A stretch of 64,000 nt of DNA from CAVPCZ01 sp963779225 (GTDB lineage: Bacteria > Bacteroidota > Ignavibacteria > UBA10030 > UBA6906), in assembly GCA_963779225.1 (NCBI GenBank), contig CAVZWW010000001.1, forward strand, positions 372,001 to 436,000, in the 5' to 3' direction. This document shows positions 33,675 through 44,082 of this stretch, piece after piece. The position numbers were made by a program, and so were the translations under genes. The notes under the pieces were generated by a model. It was given only the letters and a program-made list of their open reading frames with translations, was not told the DNA's origin and made no database searches. The stretch's first letter is position 1. Each line of letters begins with the position of its first letter.

Positions 33675-34943
33675 ATGGCGAAGAACGGAAAGAAGTCAAG
33701 AAAAAAGCTGATCATCTTCTCAATTCTCGGCCTTGTGGTCATTGCGCTCGGCGTGGTGGTGTTTCTCGGCAGCCGCAGGGAACCGGTGATTACCGTCCAG
33801 ACGGAACAGGTCCTGCCGCGCACGATCACACAGCTCGTGACGGCCACCGGGAAGATCCAGCCGGAGGTGCAGGTCAAGATCACCCCGGAGGTGAGCGGCG
33901 AGATTGTGGCACTCCCGGTGAAGGAAGGGCAGCGGGTGAAGAAGGGCGATCTGTTGATGAAGATCAAACCGGACTTCTATGTGGCCCAGCGGGATCAATT
34001 TGCTGCGGGCTTACTCTCGGCCAAAGCAGGGTTGAGCAGAACCGAACCCGAGTTCCGCCGTATCTCGTCCCTCTATGAAAAGGGTCTTGTGTCAGGGACC
34101 GAATACGATCAGGCGCGCGCCGCGTATGAATCCAGCAAGGCGCAATTCGCCCAGGCCGCGGCATCCCTCGACCAGGCAAACGAGAGTCTCCGGAAAACCA
34201 CGGTGCTGGCCCCCATGGACGGGACGATCAGCCAGCTCAACTCCGAACTCGGAGAGCGGGTCCTCGGGACGGTGCAGTTCCAGGGAACGGACGTCATGAC
34301 CATTGCCGACCTCTCGCGCATGGAAGCCCGTGTGGATGTGAGCGAAAATGATGTGGTTCTGGTCTCTCTCGGCGATACCGCCCGGATCGAAGTGGACGCC
34401 TTTCCGAACCGGAAGTTGAATGCCGTTCTTTACGAAATCGCCAATACCGCCAAGTCCAGAGGACTGGGCACACAGGAAGAGGTCACCAATTTTGAAGTGA
34501 AGATGCGCGTCGTGGATACGGGCATCACTCTTCGTCCGGGTATGTCCATGACCGCGGACATCGAAACAGAAACCAAGCAGAACGTGTTGAGCGTTCCCAT
34601 ACAGTGCGTGACCACCCGTATGCCCAAGGAGGAAATAAAGGAACCGCAGGGAGACGGCCAGAGCGGTGCGGTGGTGACTGCAGGAACGACGCTGAAAAAG
34701 AGGGATGAAAACAGGCCCAAAGAAATCGTCTTCATCGTTGACAATGGCGTGGCGAAAGCGACCACGGTGAAGCGGGGCATCAGCAACGACGCCTACGTGG
34801 AGATTGTGGAGGGCCTCAAGGACAGCGTGCAGGTGATCTCCGGTAGCTACAAAGCGATCAATCGCGAGCTGGAAGACGGCGCCAAGGTTCGCGTCGAACA
34901 GCCGAAAAAACCCGGACAGAAGAAGCCCGGCGAGGGGGCGTAA
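33675..34943 (+). CDS. MacA/HlyD-like periplasmic adaptor protein
   Basis: A 422-residue membrane fusion protein; ATG 33675 follows AAGGAG by 8 bases. One N-terminal helix (about 13-32) after a very basic stretch, then beta-barrel, lipoyl ('VKITPEVSGEIVALPVKEGQ'; 'TVLAPMDGTISQL') and a helical hairpin. It has about 50 Lys/Glu/Gly-rich residues inserted before the membrane-proximal domain, where a 'KKRDENRPKE' segment lies. It bridges the MacB-like permeases and TolC. Confidence 0.9.
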   Translation: MAKNGKKSRKKLIIFSILGLVVIALGVVVFLGSRREPVITVQTEQVLPRTITQLVTATGKIQPEVQVKITPEVSGEIVALPVKEGQRVKKGDLLMKIKPDFYVAQRDQFAAGLLSAKAGLSRTEPEFRRISSLYEKGLVSGTEYDQARAAYESSKAQFAQAAASLDQANESLRKTTVLAPMDGTISQLNSELGERVLGTVQFQGTDVMTIADLSRMEARVDVSENDVVLVSLGDTARIEVDAFPNRKLNAVLYEIANTAKSRGLGTQEEVTNFEVKMRVVDTGITLRPGMSMTADIETETKQNVLSVPIQCVTTRMPKEEIKEPQGDGQSGAVVTAGTTLKKRDENRPKEIVFIVDNGVAKATTVKRGISNDAYVEIVEGLKDSVQVISGSYKAINRELEDGAKVRVEQPKKPGQKKPGEGA

Positions 34944-34947
34944 GACC

Positions 34948-35667
<720 letters not shown>

Positions 35668-35683
35668 CCCCGAAAGGATGCAG

Positions 35684-36907
35684 ATGTATTTCATAACGGA
35701 GTTGAAAGAAGGGCTGCTCATTTCGTTAATGGCGATCCGGGCGAACACGATGCGGTCCGTGCTCACCACGCTCGGCATCGTCATCGGTATTGTCTCGGTG
35801 ACCCTGATGGCCACGGCGATCGAGGGTGTCAACCGGGCCTTTGACCGGAGCGCTGCTGCGTTCGGTACGGACGTCCTCTATATACAGCGATTTCCGTGGG
35901 TGGGCAACGAGGATTGGGCACTGATACGTAACCGCCGCCAGATGAAGGTGGAATATGCAGCGAAAATCGAACGGCAATCCAACCTGAGCGATGCGGTGGC
36001 ACCGGTCGTGGGGACGCGGCGGAGAGTCTATCGCGGCAATGCAAGCATTGAGGATGCGTTCGTGAGCGGGACGACACACCAGTATATCAACGCGGCGGGT
36101 GTAACGCTCGCCGATGGCCGGTTTTTCACCGCCGAAGAATCCAACGGGGGCCGTCCCGTGTGTGTGATCGGCGCCAACATCGTCGAAAATGTCTTCCCTC
36201 TCGAGGACCCGCTCGGCAAGGTGATACGTGTGGCCGGGCATCCCTACACCGTCGTCGGAACGGTGGAAAAACAGGGGGGGCTGTTCGGCGTCTTTACGGC
36301 GGACAACCGGGTCTTTGTGCCACTCCTCTCATTCCAGAGCAAATTCGGCGGCCGGCGGGACGTCACCATCCAGGTGCGCGTGGCCGACCTGACCCAGATG
36401 GAAGACGCCAAGCTGGAACTCGAAGGGATCATGCGGAAAATCCGGAACCTGGCCCCGGGCAAGGCCAACGACTTTAACATCAACCAGCAGGAACTTCTCA
36501 CCGCGACCTTCGCGCCGATCAGTCTGGTGATCGCCTCCATCGGCCTGTTCATTACGGGGCTGTCGCTGTTCGTCGGCGGCATCGGCATCATGAACATTAT
36601 GTTCGTTTCGGTGAGCGAGCGCACAAAGGAAATCGGCATCCGGAAGGCCATCGGTGCACGGCAGCGCACAATCCTGCTGCAATTTCTGATCGAATCCGCG
36701 AGCCTCTGCCTCGTCGGAGGTCTCATCGGTCTGGCAATTGCATTCCCCCTGAGCCTCGTGGTGGATCAGGTTCTCCCGACGGCCATGCCGATGTCGGTGG
36801 TGTTCATTTCCATCTTCATCTCGCTCGTGGTCGGGGTGATATCCGGATTCCTCCCCGCATACCGGGCATCAAAAATGGACCCCGTGGAGGCTTTGCGGTA
36901 TGAGTAA
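35684..36907 (+). CDS. MacB/FtsX-type ABC permease 1
   Basis: A 407-residue permease with AAAGGA before ATG 35684. One N-terminal helix, a large periplasmic domain (about 50-285, MacB_PCD type), then three helices with the FtsX domain ('GGIGIMNIMFVSVSERTKEIGI', 'RKAIGA', 'PAYRASKMDPVEALRYE' end). It has no ATPase domain. It is paired with permease 2, overlapping it by 8 bp, so the transporter is probably a heterodimer. Confidence 0.92.
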   Translation: MYFITELKEGLLISLMAIRANTMRSVLTTLGIVIGIVSVTLMATAIEGVNRAFDRSAAAFGTDVLYIQRFPWVGNEDWALIRNRRQMKVEYAAKIERQSNLSDAVAPVVGTRRRVYRGNASIEDAFVSGTTHQYINAAGVTLADGRFFTAEESNGGRPVCVIGANIVENVFPLEDPLGKVIRVAGHPYTVVGTVEKQGGLFGVFTADNRVFVPLLSFQSKFGGRRDVTIQVRVADLTQMEDAKLELEGIMRKIRNLAPGKANDFNINQQELLTATFAPISLVIASIGLFITGLSLFVGGIGIMNIMFVSVSERTKEIGIRKAIGARQRTILLQFLIESASLCLVGGLIGLAIAFPLSLVVDQVLPTAMPMSVVFISIFISLVVGVISGFLPAYRASKMDPVEALRYE

Positions 36908-38156
36908 ACTGGTTCTGGAATGGGCGCATCTCCGCGAAAGTCTGCAGATGGCACTAAGTGCCATCCGGACGAGCAAACTCCGGTCAGTGCTGACCCTGCT
37001 GGGCATCGCCGTGGGTGTATTTTCTATCATCTCCGTCATGACTGCGGTTGGCGTGCTCAAAAACAGCATCGAAGAGGGGTTGATGCAGCTGGGGGCAAAC
37101 ACCTTCCAGGTGCAGAAGTTTCCCGCGTTTAATACCGGGCCGGATGCCCACCGGAGGTACCATAACCGCAAGGACATCACCCTCGAACAGGCGACGCAGG
37201 TGCGTGAGAAGGCGACCCTTGCAGCGGCTGTGGGTCTGGAGGTGTGGCAGTTCGGCAAAGTGATAGTGTGGAACGGGGAAAAAACAAACCCCAACGTCTC
37301 CATTGGCGGAGAGAACCTTGACGGGCTGGTGACAAACGATTGGGTCATCGAGGTCGGGCGCCCGTTTAATGCGCAGGACCTGGACATGGCACGGCGCGTT
37401 ATTGTCCTGGGGAAGGCGGTCGTGGAGAAGGTCTTTCCGCCAAGCATCAACCCTATCGGCGAAACTGTGCGTGTGGATGGATCACTGTATCTCGTGATCG
37501 GCGTGTTCGTGAAAAAGGGGGGGAATCTGGGAGGCAACCAGGACAATTTCGGTGCGATTCCCATAACAACGTATTTCCAGAAATACGGCAAAACCTCCCG
37601 GAGCGTTAATATCATGGTGAAGGCGCTCAACCGCGAAGTGCTGGAAGATGCAATCGAACAAACCCGGTCCATTCTCCGGGCGGCACGAAAAGTAGACCCC
37701 GGGGCGGAAGATGATTTCGCGTTTTTTTCGAACGATTCGATGATCAAACAGTTCAACGAATTTACGCTCTACCTTCGCCTCGGCGTTCTGCTCGTCAGTT
37801 CGATTGCATTACTCGCGGCGGGTGTGGGGATCATGAACATCATGCTGGTATCCGTCACCGAGCGTACTCGAGAGATCGGGATACGGAAGGCCATTGGCGC
37901 GCAGAAGAAGAACATTCTCACCCAGTTCATGATCGAGGCGATCATCCTCTGCGAGCTGGGGGGGATTATCGGAGTCGTCTTCGGCATCCTCGGCGGGAAT
38001 GTTGTAGGACTTCTGCTTGAGGTTCCGGCCATCATTCCCTGGGATTGGGCGTTTATCGGGGTAGGCGCCTGCTCTCTGGTGGGGTTTGTGTTCGGCGTCT
38101 ATCCTGCATGGAAAGCGGCGAACCTGGATCCCATTGATGCCCTGCGGTACGAGTGA
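36900..38156 (+). CDS. MacB/FtsX-type ABC permease 2
   Basis: A 418-residue paralogue of permease 1 with the same layout: N-terminal helix, MacB periplasmic domain, three C-terminal helices with 'GVGIMNIMLVSVTERTREIG', RKAIGAQ, and the closing 'AWKAANLDPIDALRYE'. It starts inside the end of permease 1 (8-bp overlap), so translation is coupled. The two chains differ mainly in the periplasmic region, which may set substrate choice. Confidence 0.92.
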   Translation: MSKLVLEWAHLRESLQMALSAIRTSKLRSVLTLLGIAVGVFSIISVMTAVGVLKNSIEEGLMQLGANTFQVQKFPAFNTGPDAHRRYHNRKDITLEQATQVREKATLAAAVGLEVWQFGKVIVWNGEKTNPNVSIGGENLDGLVTNDWVIEVGRPFNAQDLDMARRVIVLGKAVVEKVFPPSINPIGETVRVDGSLYLVIGVFVKKGGNLGGNQDNFGAIPITTYFQKYGKTSRSVNIMVKALNREVLEDAIEQTRSILRAARKVDPGAEDDFAFFSNDSMIKQFNEFTLYLRLGVLLVSSIALLAAGVGIMNIMLVSVTERTREIGIRKAIGAQKKNILTQFMIEAIILCELGGIIGVVFGILGGNVVGLLLEVPAIIPWDWAFIGVGACSLVGFVFGVYPAWKAANLDPIDALRYE

Positions 38157-38158
38157 TC

Positions 38159-39700
38159 ATGCGGTACGCACCCCATGTCGTTTTCTTCTGCGTTCTCTTC
38201 GGATTTGTCTTTCCCGCTCCGGCACAATCACCTGCGCAGCAGGAAAAACCGGACAGTCCCGTGTTCAAGAAGCCACACGTCGCGCAACCCCCCCTGATTG
38301 AACAGTCCGACGTTCTGTACGAGATCTGGCAGTCCTTTCTCGTGTCACGGAAGGCCAATGCCGGCGACCCGATCGCCCAGCATGAACTGGGCATACGGTA
38401 TCTGTTCGGCAGAGGGATCGAGCCGGACACGGTAAAGGCCGCGTACTGGTTTGCAAAGGCATCGGCGCAGAACATGCTTTCTTCGCGCTTCAACCTGGGC
38501 ATCTTCCTGTATCAGGGATGGGGGGTTCCCTGGAATCCCTTCGAGGCTTTCCGTGCTTTCCTTTCGTGCGCGGAGGCGGGCATGTCCGAGGCCCAGTATA
38601 TCGTCGGGTTGTTCTACACGGACAACATGGTTGTCCCCATGGACGTTGAGCGCGCGCTGTACTGGGTGCGCAAGGCTGATGAGGCAAAGTATAAACCTGC
38701 GAAAGAAGTGCTTGCGGAACTGGAAAAACGCATGCAGCAGGCCGCTGCACACGCGCCCGCTGAGTCCGGCGGGACACCGCTGCCGCTTTTTGCCATTTCC
38801 GAAGCAGATACAGGAGGGCAGACTGCACAGGTCTCCCTGCTGAAAAACGCGCTGACAGGCATCGAACCGGAGATGAAGAAAGCGCTCGGCCTTTCATCAA
38901 TGCTGGAAAATGAGGCGGATGTGGACTCGGTGAGTCTGCAGGGCATCAGGGCGGCGGCGGAGGTCGGAAGCCCGGAAGCGCTCTCCTTGCTCGGGCGCTG
39001 CTATGAGAAAGGTATTGCCGTCCGGCCCGACAAAGTGCTTGCGACCATGTACTATCTGCGTGCGGTGCGTATGGATTCACCGCGTGCCGGGGAGATGCTC
39101 TGGCGCCTCCTGCAGGATCCCTCGGTTGTGGCGGATATCAAGGCGCGGGCGCGAAAGGATGAGGCGGATGCGCAGTATGCCTGGGCGGTGGCAATGGCGC
39201 TGGGGTTTGAGCAATTTTTCCTGCCGGGGCAGGCGCTGCTGACTCCGGCTCAAGCCGTGCAGCAACTGCGGAAAGCCGCGGATCGTGATTATCTGCCCGC
39301 ACTTTGCGAACTGGGCCTCTGGTACTTTTCCGGTCGATGGGTGGAGCGTGATGCAGTGGAAGCAAAACGGCTCTGGCACCGCGGTGTGGCACGGGGAAGC
39401 CGCGAGGCGGAGATCCGGCTTGCCGTCATAAGCGTGCGTGAAAGAGAGGCGGCCATGGACACCGGCGCGGCTGTCTCCGTTCTGCAGCGGGGGGTGGATG
39501 ACGGGTCGGTGCTTTCCCAGGTTGCGCTCGGGTACTGCTACGAAAATGGCATCGGTGTGCCGCGTTCATCGGGCGAAGCGGCGCGCTGGTACAGGGCGGG
39601 AGCCCAGCGGGGGAGCCAGGATGCCTACCGGGCGCTACGGCGAATGCATGATGCCCTCCGCCCGGGGGAACCCCAGTTTGTCATATCCGAGGGAAACTAG
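38159..39700 (+). CDS. Secreted Sel1-like repeat protein
   Basis: A 513-residue protein with a signal peptide (1-23, ending FPAPAQ). At least seven Sel1/TPR-like repeats: 'AQHELGIRYLFGRGIEPD', 'ARFNLGIF...GWG', 'AQYIVGLFY', 'ALSLLGRCYEKGIAVRPD', 'ALCELGLWYFSGRWVERD', 'AQVALGYCYENGIGVPRS'. Such proteins are scaffolds. Its ATG is two bases after the permease 2 stop, so it belongs to the efflux operon, but its link to transport is unknown. It ends in a CTAG shared as stop with the convergent kinase gene. Confidence 0.85.
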   Translation: MRYAPHVVFFCVLFGFVFPAPAQSPAQQEKPDSPVFKKPHVAQPPLIEQSDVLYEIWQSFLVSRKANAGDPIAQHELGIRYLFGRGIEPDTVKAAYWFAKASAQNMLSSRFNLGIFLYQGWGVPWNPFEAFRAFLSCAEAGMSEAQYIVGLFYTDNMVVPMDVERALYWVRKADEAKYKPAKEVLAELEKRMQQAAAHAPAESGGTPLPLFAISEADTGGQTAQVSLLKNALTGIEPEMKKALGLSSMLENEADVDSVSLQGIRAAAEVGSPEALSLLGRCYEKGIAVRPDKVLATMYYLRAVRMDSPRAGEMLWRLLQDPSVVADIKARARKDEADAQYAWAVAMALGFEQFFLPGQALLTPAQAVQQLRKAADRDYLPALCELGLWYFSGRWVERDAVEAKRLWHRGVARGSREAEIRLAVISVREREAAMDTGAAVSVLQRGVDDGSVLSQVALGYCYENGIGVPRSSGEAARWYRAGAQRGSQDAYRALRRMHDALRPGEPQFVISEGN

Positions 39701-41280
39701 GCCCGCGGCCTGTCGAGTACTTCCCTTATGGTCTTCAGCATGTTTGAAACGGTGTAGGGTTTGTGCACGACACCGCCTGCCCCCAGCCGCAGTAACTCTT
39801 CTGTTTTCTGCTCCCTGACGTATCCCGTACTGAACACCACGCGCGCAAGTGGATCGCGGGCGCGTATCCTTTCGAAAACTTCTTCTCCGGAGAGCTTCGG
39901 CAATCCGAGGTCCAGCAACACCAGATGAATGCTTTCCTTGTGTGCGGCGAAGATGTCCGCACCCTCCTGCCCGTCCGCCGCCTCCAGCACGGCATAGCCC
40001 GAACGGGTCAGCACCTCCCGCACGAGCGACCGGAGCATTTCTTCATCTTCCACCACCAGGATGGTTTCCCGGCCGCCCGGCAGAGCGGCGGTGACGTCAT
40101 CCGCCACCAGAACGGACGAAGGCGAACGCGACTCCACGGGGAAGTACAGGAGCACCGTTGTCCCGGTGCCGGCAGAGCTGTCCAGGTCAATGAATCCCTT
40201 GTGGCTCGAGACAATACCATAGGCGACCGAGAGCCCCAGACCGGTGTACGTGGCGCGGTCCCGGGTCGTGAAAAACGGTTCGAATGCATGGCGCATGGTC
40301 TCCTCGTCCATCCCTTCACCCGTATCGGTGATGGCGATGCGAACGTAGGGGCCTTCATGCGGGTGGGGGAAGCGACTCCGCAGCGTGGCTCCGTCGACGG
40401 TCTCCGTGGTGATTGTCAGCGATCCTCCCTGCGGCATTGCGTCGCGGGCATTCAGCAGAATGTTCAACAGGGCCTGATGAAGCTGGTTTTGTTCGGCGGA
40501 AATGAACGGATTGGCCGTGTCGAGATTCCGGATGAAGGCGATCGTCTTCGGAAAAATCTCGCCGGCCATATGGACGAGGTCGTCGATAACCCTGTTCACA
40601 TTGACGGAAGAAAACATCAGGTTGGCTTTGGTGGTGACACCGATGAGCTGCTGGATCAGGGCTGCACCACGCCGGACGGCCTGATTGATGGCGGCGACAC
40701 TCTGACTGATTCTCGCCGGATCGTCGGGTATGCGTTCCAGCCGGGACGAATATCCCAGAATGATGGCCAGAATATTGTTCAGATTGTGCGCGAGTCCGAC
40801 AACCAGAGTCCCGATCGACTCCATTTTTTGCGCCTGAAGGAGTTGTGCCTCCAGCATCCGGCGGTCGTCCTCCATCTTCCGCTTGTACAACGCCATTTCG
40901 ATGGTGGTCCGGAGTTCGCTGTCATCGAACGGTTTGATGAGGTATCCCAGTGGTTCGGTCACCTTTGCGCGTTCGATGGTTTGTGTGTCGGCGTAGGCGG
41001 AAAGATAGATGACCGGAGTACCGTCACGGCGGTGGATGGTGTCCGCCGCCTGGATGCCGTCCATCGATCCTTCGAGGCGGATATCCATCAGGACAAGGTC
41101 GGGGCGGTGCAGGACAGCGGCGGCGATGGCATCCTCACCGGTGGCGACGACCGCCGCCACCTGGTATCCCAACCGGCGCAGCCGGGCCTGCAGGTCGCCC
41201 GCCACAATACGTTCGTCCTCGGCGATCAGAATACGGGCCGGAAGAACGGTGCTGGTCTGTTCGTGCGGTGTGGGGTTCAT
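39697..41280 (-). CDS. Hybrid histidine kinase (REC-HisKA-HATPase-REC)
   Basis: A 527-residue soluble hybrid kinase. N-terminal receiver 15-130 with Asp66 (LVLMDIRLEG) and Lys116; HisKA with His165 in GLAHNLNNIL; HATPase with N box LLNILLNARDA (271-281), G1 DTGEGM (319-324) and G2 GLGL (347-350); C-terminal receiver 405-525 with Asp457 (LLDLGLP). No sensor or membrane segment is present, so input probably comes by phosphotransfer to the first receiver. Eight bases downstream of the Rossmann protein gene, likely co-transcribed. Confidence 0.93.
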   Translation of the reverse strand: MNPTPHEQTSTVLPARILIAEDERIVAGDLQARLRRLGYQVAAVVATGEDAIAAAVLHRPDLVLMDIRLEGSMDGIQAADTIHRRDGTPVIYLSAYADTQTIERAKVTEPLGYLIKPFDDSELRTTIEMALYKRKMEDDRRMLEAQLLQAQKMESIGTLVVGLAHNLNNILAIILGYSSRLERIPDDPARISQSVAAINQAVRRGAALIQQLIGVTTKANLMFSSVNVNRVIDDLVHMAGEIFPKTIAFIRNLDTANPFISAEQNQLHQALLNILLNARDAMPQGGSLTITTETVDGATLRSRFPHPHEGPYVRIAITDTGEGMDEETMRHAFEPFFTTRDRATYTGLGLSVAYGIVSSHKGFIDLDSSAGTGTTVLLYFPVESRSPSSVLVADDVTAALPGGRETILVVEDEEMLRSLVREVLTRSGYAVLEAADGQEGADIFAAHKESIHLVLLDLGLPKLSGEEVFERIRARDPLARVVFSTGYVREQKTEELLRLGAGGVVHKPYTVSNMLKTIREVLDRPRA

Positions 41281-41288
41281 GAAGGGCG

Positions 41289-43001
41289 TCAGGCCTTCAT
41301 CCTGCGACCCTTTTCTTCGTAGGTGAAGATCCAGCCGCAGATCTTGCCGGGGTCGATTTCCGTCATGTTTTTCCAGTATTCCCGGTTGTGCATGGTGCGC
41401 GAGCTGGTCTCCTGTTCCGGCAGCTTTTCGGTGTCGTGAATGATCTGCGTGAAGCGCTGGCGCCAGAGCTTCATATTCCGCTCGCGAAGATCCACCCAGC
41501 CGTCATGGGCCCACCGGTCGATGCTGTGCTTGCCTATGGCGATTCCGTTTTCCCCCCTGAACGGTGGGATTTTGATGGTGCTGCCGCGCACGAGCGATTT
41601 CCCGTCGGGCAGGAGAATCGGGATCCCGATGGAAATGATCTGCGCGCGGAGCTGATCGTCTGCGTCCAGCAAATCGAGCAGGCGTTTGCTCAGGATGTTG
41701 GTTTCTGTGCGCGCGACCGTCCGGATATCGCCGAACGCAATCTTCAACAGATATGCCTCATAGAGCAGCTTCGATAAACGGGGCGGACCCAGCATTTCGA
41801 ACGCGACCGAATCGACGCCGTGTTCCTGCTCCAGCTTTCGCATCGCGGTCAGTGCGCTGTTAAACATGTATCCCGCGCGGTATGTCGGCGCAAGCGTGGC
41901 ATTGTCCAGCGCATTGATGATGTCATGCCCGGTGTTGCCCGCCCTGATCTCAAAGACCGTGGATTCCGCGATTTCCTCCGGTGTGACAAACTCCATCTGC
42001 CCGGGTGTGGAAATGGCTTCGAATTCCCCGCGCGAGAAATAGCCGTTCTCACCGGTGTCGATGAAGACCGAACGGAGGGTTTCGCCTCGCTGCCTGGCGG
42101 CATCCGGCATCTGGATCTGCAGCTTCCGGCCGAGCTTCACCGCCTTGTCAAGTGTGGCGTCTTCCAGGCGGATGGGTTTCCCGCGTTTGGCTATCTCACC
42201 GTACCCGATGCCTTTCCAGGCGATTGCGGCGGTGGGCTTGATTTCCTTCGTGATGGGCGCGTCGGGTGTACGTCCCATCAGGAACAGGAGAAGCGTATGC
42301 GCGCCGGCGACGGCGGATTTGGAGAGCAGGACGCGCGACGGCCGTTCTTCGCTGTGCGTGTACGGAATGTTCAACCCCATGCCCCCGGTGCCGCTTGTGC
42401 CGATTTTGAGATAAATTTTCGTGCCCGCTATTTGCATGGAACGATACATCAGCTGCACGTGCCGGATGAGCTGCGGAGTGTAAAGGGTGCACAGCAGCTG
42501 CTCGGTGACCTCAAGGAGTGTGTCCGTTTTTGTGCGGCGTGTCCGGACACGGTCAACTTCTTTCAGCACGCGGCGTGAAACCTGGAATATATCCTGATAG
42601 GCTATCCCGGTCGCCGAGTTCACGCAATCAACAACGATATCGGGCTTGAATTTTTGCATAAGGCGATACAGGCTTGCCCGCTCGAGCACGGGTCCGCTCA
42701 ATTCATCCAGAATGTCCTCGATGATCATTTTGCGGTACTTCCGGTTGGCAAGGATTCGTTCGCGGGGTGTATCCTTCAGTTCCTCGCGGACGAAAATATT
42801 TCCCCACCAGGGAACGAAAAAATTTCTGCCGGCGTCCGGATAGTCCTTGGCCAGTTCCGCCACCGCTTCGCGCGCCTCGGCTTCGGTGAGCGATGTGACA
42901 ATGATACGCCGTGGATGCTCTTCCATGAATTTTCTGCAGACGGCCGAACCGACGAGGCCCCAGCCGCCAATGACAAGGACGGTCTTCCCTTTGATGTCCA
43001 T
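41289..43001 (-). CDS. Large Rossmann-fold (SDR-like) protein, unknown function
   Basis: A 570-residue protein. The N-terminus 'KTVLVIGGWGLVGSAVCRKF' is a nucleotide-binding Gly motif (GGWGLVG) as in extended SDR enzymes, followed by 'PDIVVDCVNSATGIAY'. Residues 190-300 include 'KIYLKIGTSGTGGMGLNIPYTH', which resembles a catalytic segment with Tyr. The remaining 250 residues match no domain I know. Twice the length of a normal SDR, it may act on a lipid or large polymer; no function is claimed. Weak Shine-Dalgarno GAGAAAG before the start. Confidence 0.6.
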   Translation of the reverse strand: MDIKGKTVLVIGGWGLVGSAVCRKFMEEHPRRIIVTSLTEAEAREAVAELAKDYPDAGRNFFVPWWGNIFVREELKDTPRERILANRKYRKMIIEDILDELSGPVLERASLYRLMQKFKPDIVVDCVNSATGIAYQDIFQVSRRVLKEVDRVRTRRTKTDTLLEVTEQLLCTLYTPQLIRHVQLMYRSMQIAGTKIYLKIGTSGTGGMGLNIPYTHSEERPSRVLLSKSAVAGAHTLLLFLMGRTPDAPITKEIKPTAAIAWKGIGYGEIAKRGKPIRLEDATLDKAVKLGRKLQIQMPDAARQRGETLRSVFIDTGENGYFSRGEFEAISTPGQMEFVTPEEIAESTVFEIRAGNTGHDIINALDNATLAPTYRAGYMFNSALTAMRKLEQEHGVDSVAFEMLGPPRLSKLLYEAYLLKIAFGDIRTVARTETNILSKRLLDLLDADDQLRAQIISIGIPILLPDGKSLVRGSTIKIPPFRGENGIAIGKHSIDRWAHDGWVDLRERNMKLWRQRFTQIIHDTEKLPEQETSSRTMHNREYWKNMTEIDPGKICGWIFTYEEKGRRMKA

Positions 43002-43049
43002 AGAGTGCTTTCTCGTGGTATGCCCCCCTGCGGATCGCTTCCCGGCGGG

Positions 43050-44042
43050 CTATTTTCTCAACATGATTGACGTGCTGTAGGTCCTGTCGGCCCACGCGAT
43101 CTTCAGCGTCACCCGCCGGGATCCGTCGGGCACAAGACGTATCGTGAAGGGATCCACCATCTTGCTGGATTTCTGCAGCTTGAGCGGAAGGCGGACCAGG
43201 TCCAGCGCCGGATCGTATTCGGGCGGTGTGCCTCCCGGTTTCTTGTTGATAATCAACGTCATGCCCGCATCAGAAGGTATGGAGTAGAGCGTATAGACGC
43301 CTCTCGGAACAACTGCCGTACCGATCTTCAGGTCGGCTCCGGTTTCCAGTGTCGTGGCCAGGTTGGCCCCGGTACGCCACACTGAATCCATCGGCACCAC
43401 CACCCCCCAGATGGTGCGCCCCCGCATGTACGGACGGCTGTACCGGATCGTGATCTGCTGTCCGTTCAGCTTTGCCCGGGTGGAATCAAGGGGGCTCAAC
43501 GGACGGAAACGCACGGTGCGTTCAAACGGGACAGTCACCGCGGTCTGTTCCCACACCAGCTTCAATATGCCGGAGGCCTTCCCGGTGGCTTCCAGGGAGA
43601 CCGTAAGGGTCTCCACCGCAACCGGGAGTGTGGCAACCGAAGCGTCAAAACGGGCAAGGTCCTGCCGCTCATCGTATTGTGTACCCCACTGCCCGGTCTG
43701 CTTGTTCAGGATGATCTTCCATCCCGTGCGGGACGGCAGCGACCAGAGCGTGTATGTTCCCCTCGGCACCGGCACGCCCCCCATGGTGATATCCAGCGTG
43801 GTGCGCAGGTGCGTTGCCTGATTGGCTCCGGTGCGCCACACCCTGTCATAAGGGACAAGCTCGCCCAGAATACGCCGTCCCCGCATGGACGGTCTGCTGT
43901 AGTTTACCGTCACGACGCCGGTATCGACGGAGAGGAAGACCGAATCGCGCGGGCTCAGGATCTTACGATCCTGAGCGGGGAGTTGGTCCGCAAAGCAGAG
44001 AAGCATGCTGCAGAGAAGCACCGGGATGCACCGAAACCGCAT
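43050..44042 (-). CDS. Secreted protein with two DUF2911 domains
   Basis: A 330-residue protein; ATG 44042 follows AGGAGG. Signal peptide 1-24 (ending QLPAQ). Two tandem copies of the DUF2911 fold: 'VNYSRPSMRGRRILGELVPY', VWRTGANQAT, 'VPRGTYTLWSLP' in the first, 'IRYSRPYMRGRTIWGVVVP', VWRTGANLAT, 'VPRGVYTLYSIP' in the second. The family is common in Bacteroidota and relatives and has no known function. The two copies within one chain point to an internal duplication. Confidence 0.82.
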   Translation of the reverse strand: MRFRCIPVLLCSMLLCFADQLPAQDRKILSPRDSVFLSVDTGVVTVNYSRPSMRGRRILGELVPYDRVWRTGANQATHLRTTLDITMGGVPVPRGTYTLWSLPSRTGWKIILNKQTGQWGTQYDERQDLARFDASVATLPVAVETLTVSLEATGKASGILKLVWEQTAVTVPFERTVRFRPLSPLDSTRAKLNGQQITIRYSRPYMRGRTIWGVVVPMDSVWRTGANLATTLETGADLKIGTAVVPRGVYTLYSIPSDAGMTLIINKKPGGTPPEYDPALDLVRLPLKLQKSSKMVDPFTIRLVPDGSRRVTLKIAWADRTYSTSIMLRK

Positions 44043-44082
44043 AAGACCTCCTGTAAGAGAACACATCGGCATCACGAGATCG

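Noticed and set aside
39925..41322. Open frame of 465 codons on the plus strand opposite the hybrid kinase
   Set aside because: The kinase on the minus strand has all catalytic motifs; this frame has none.
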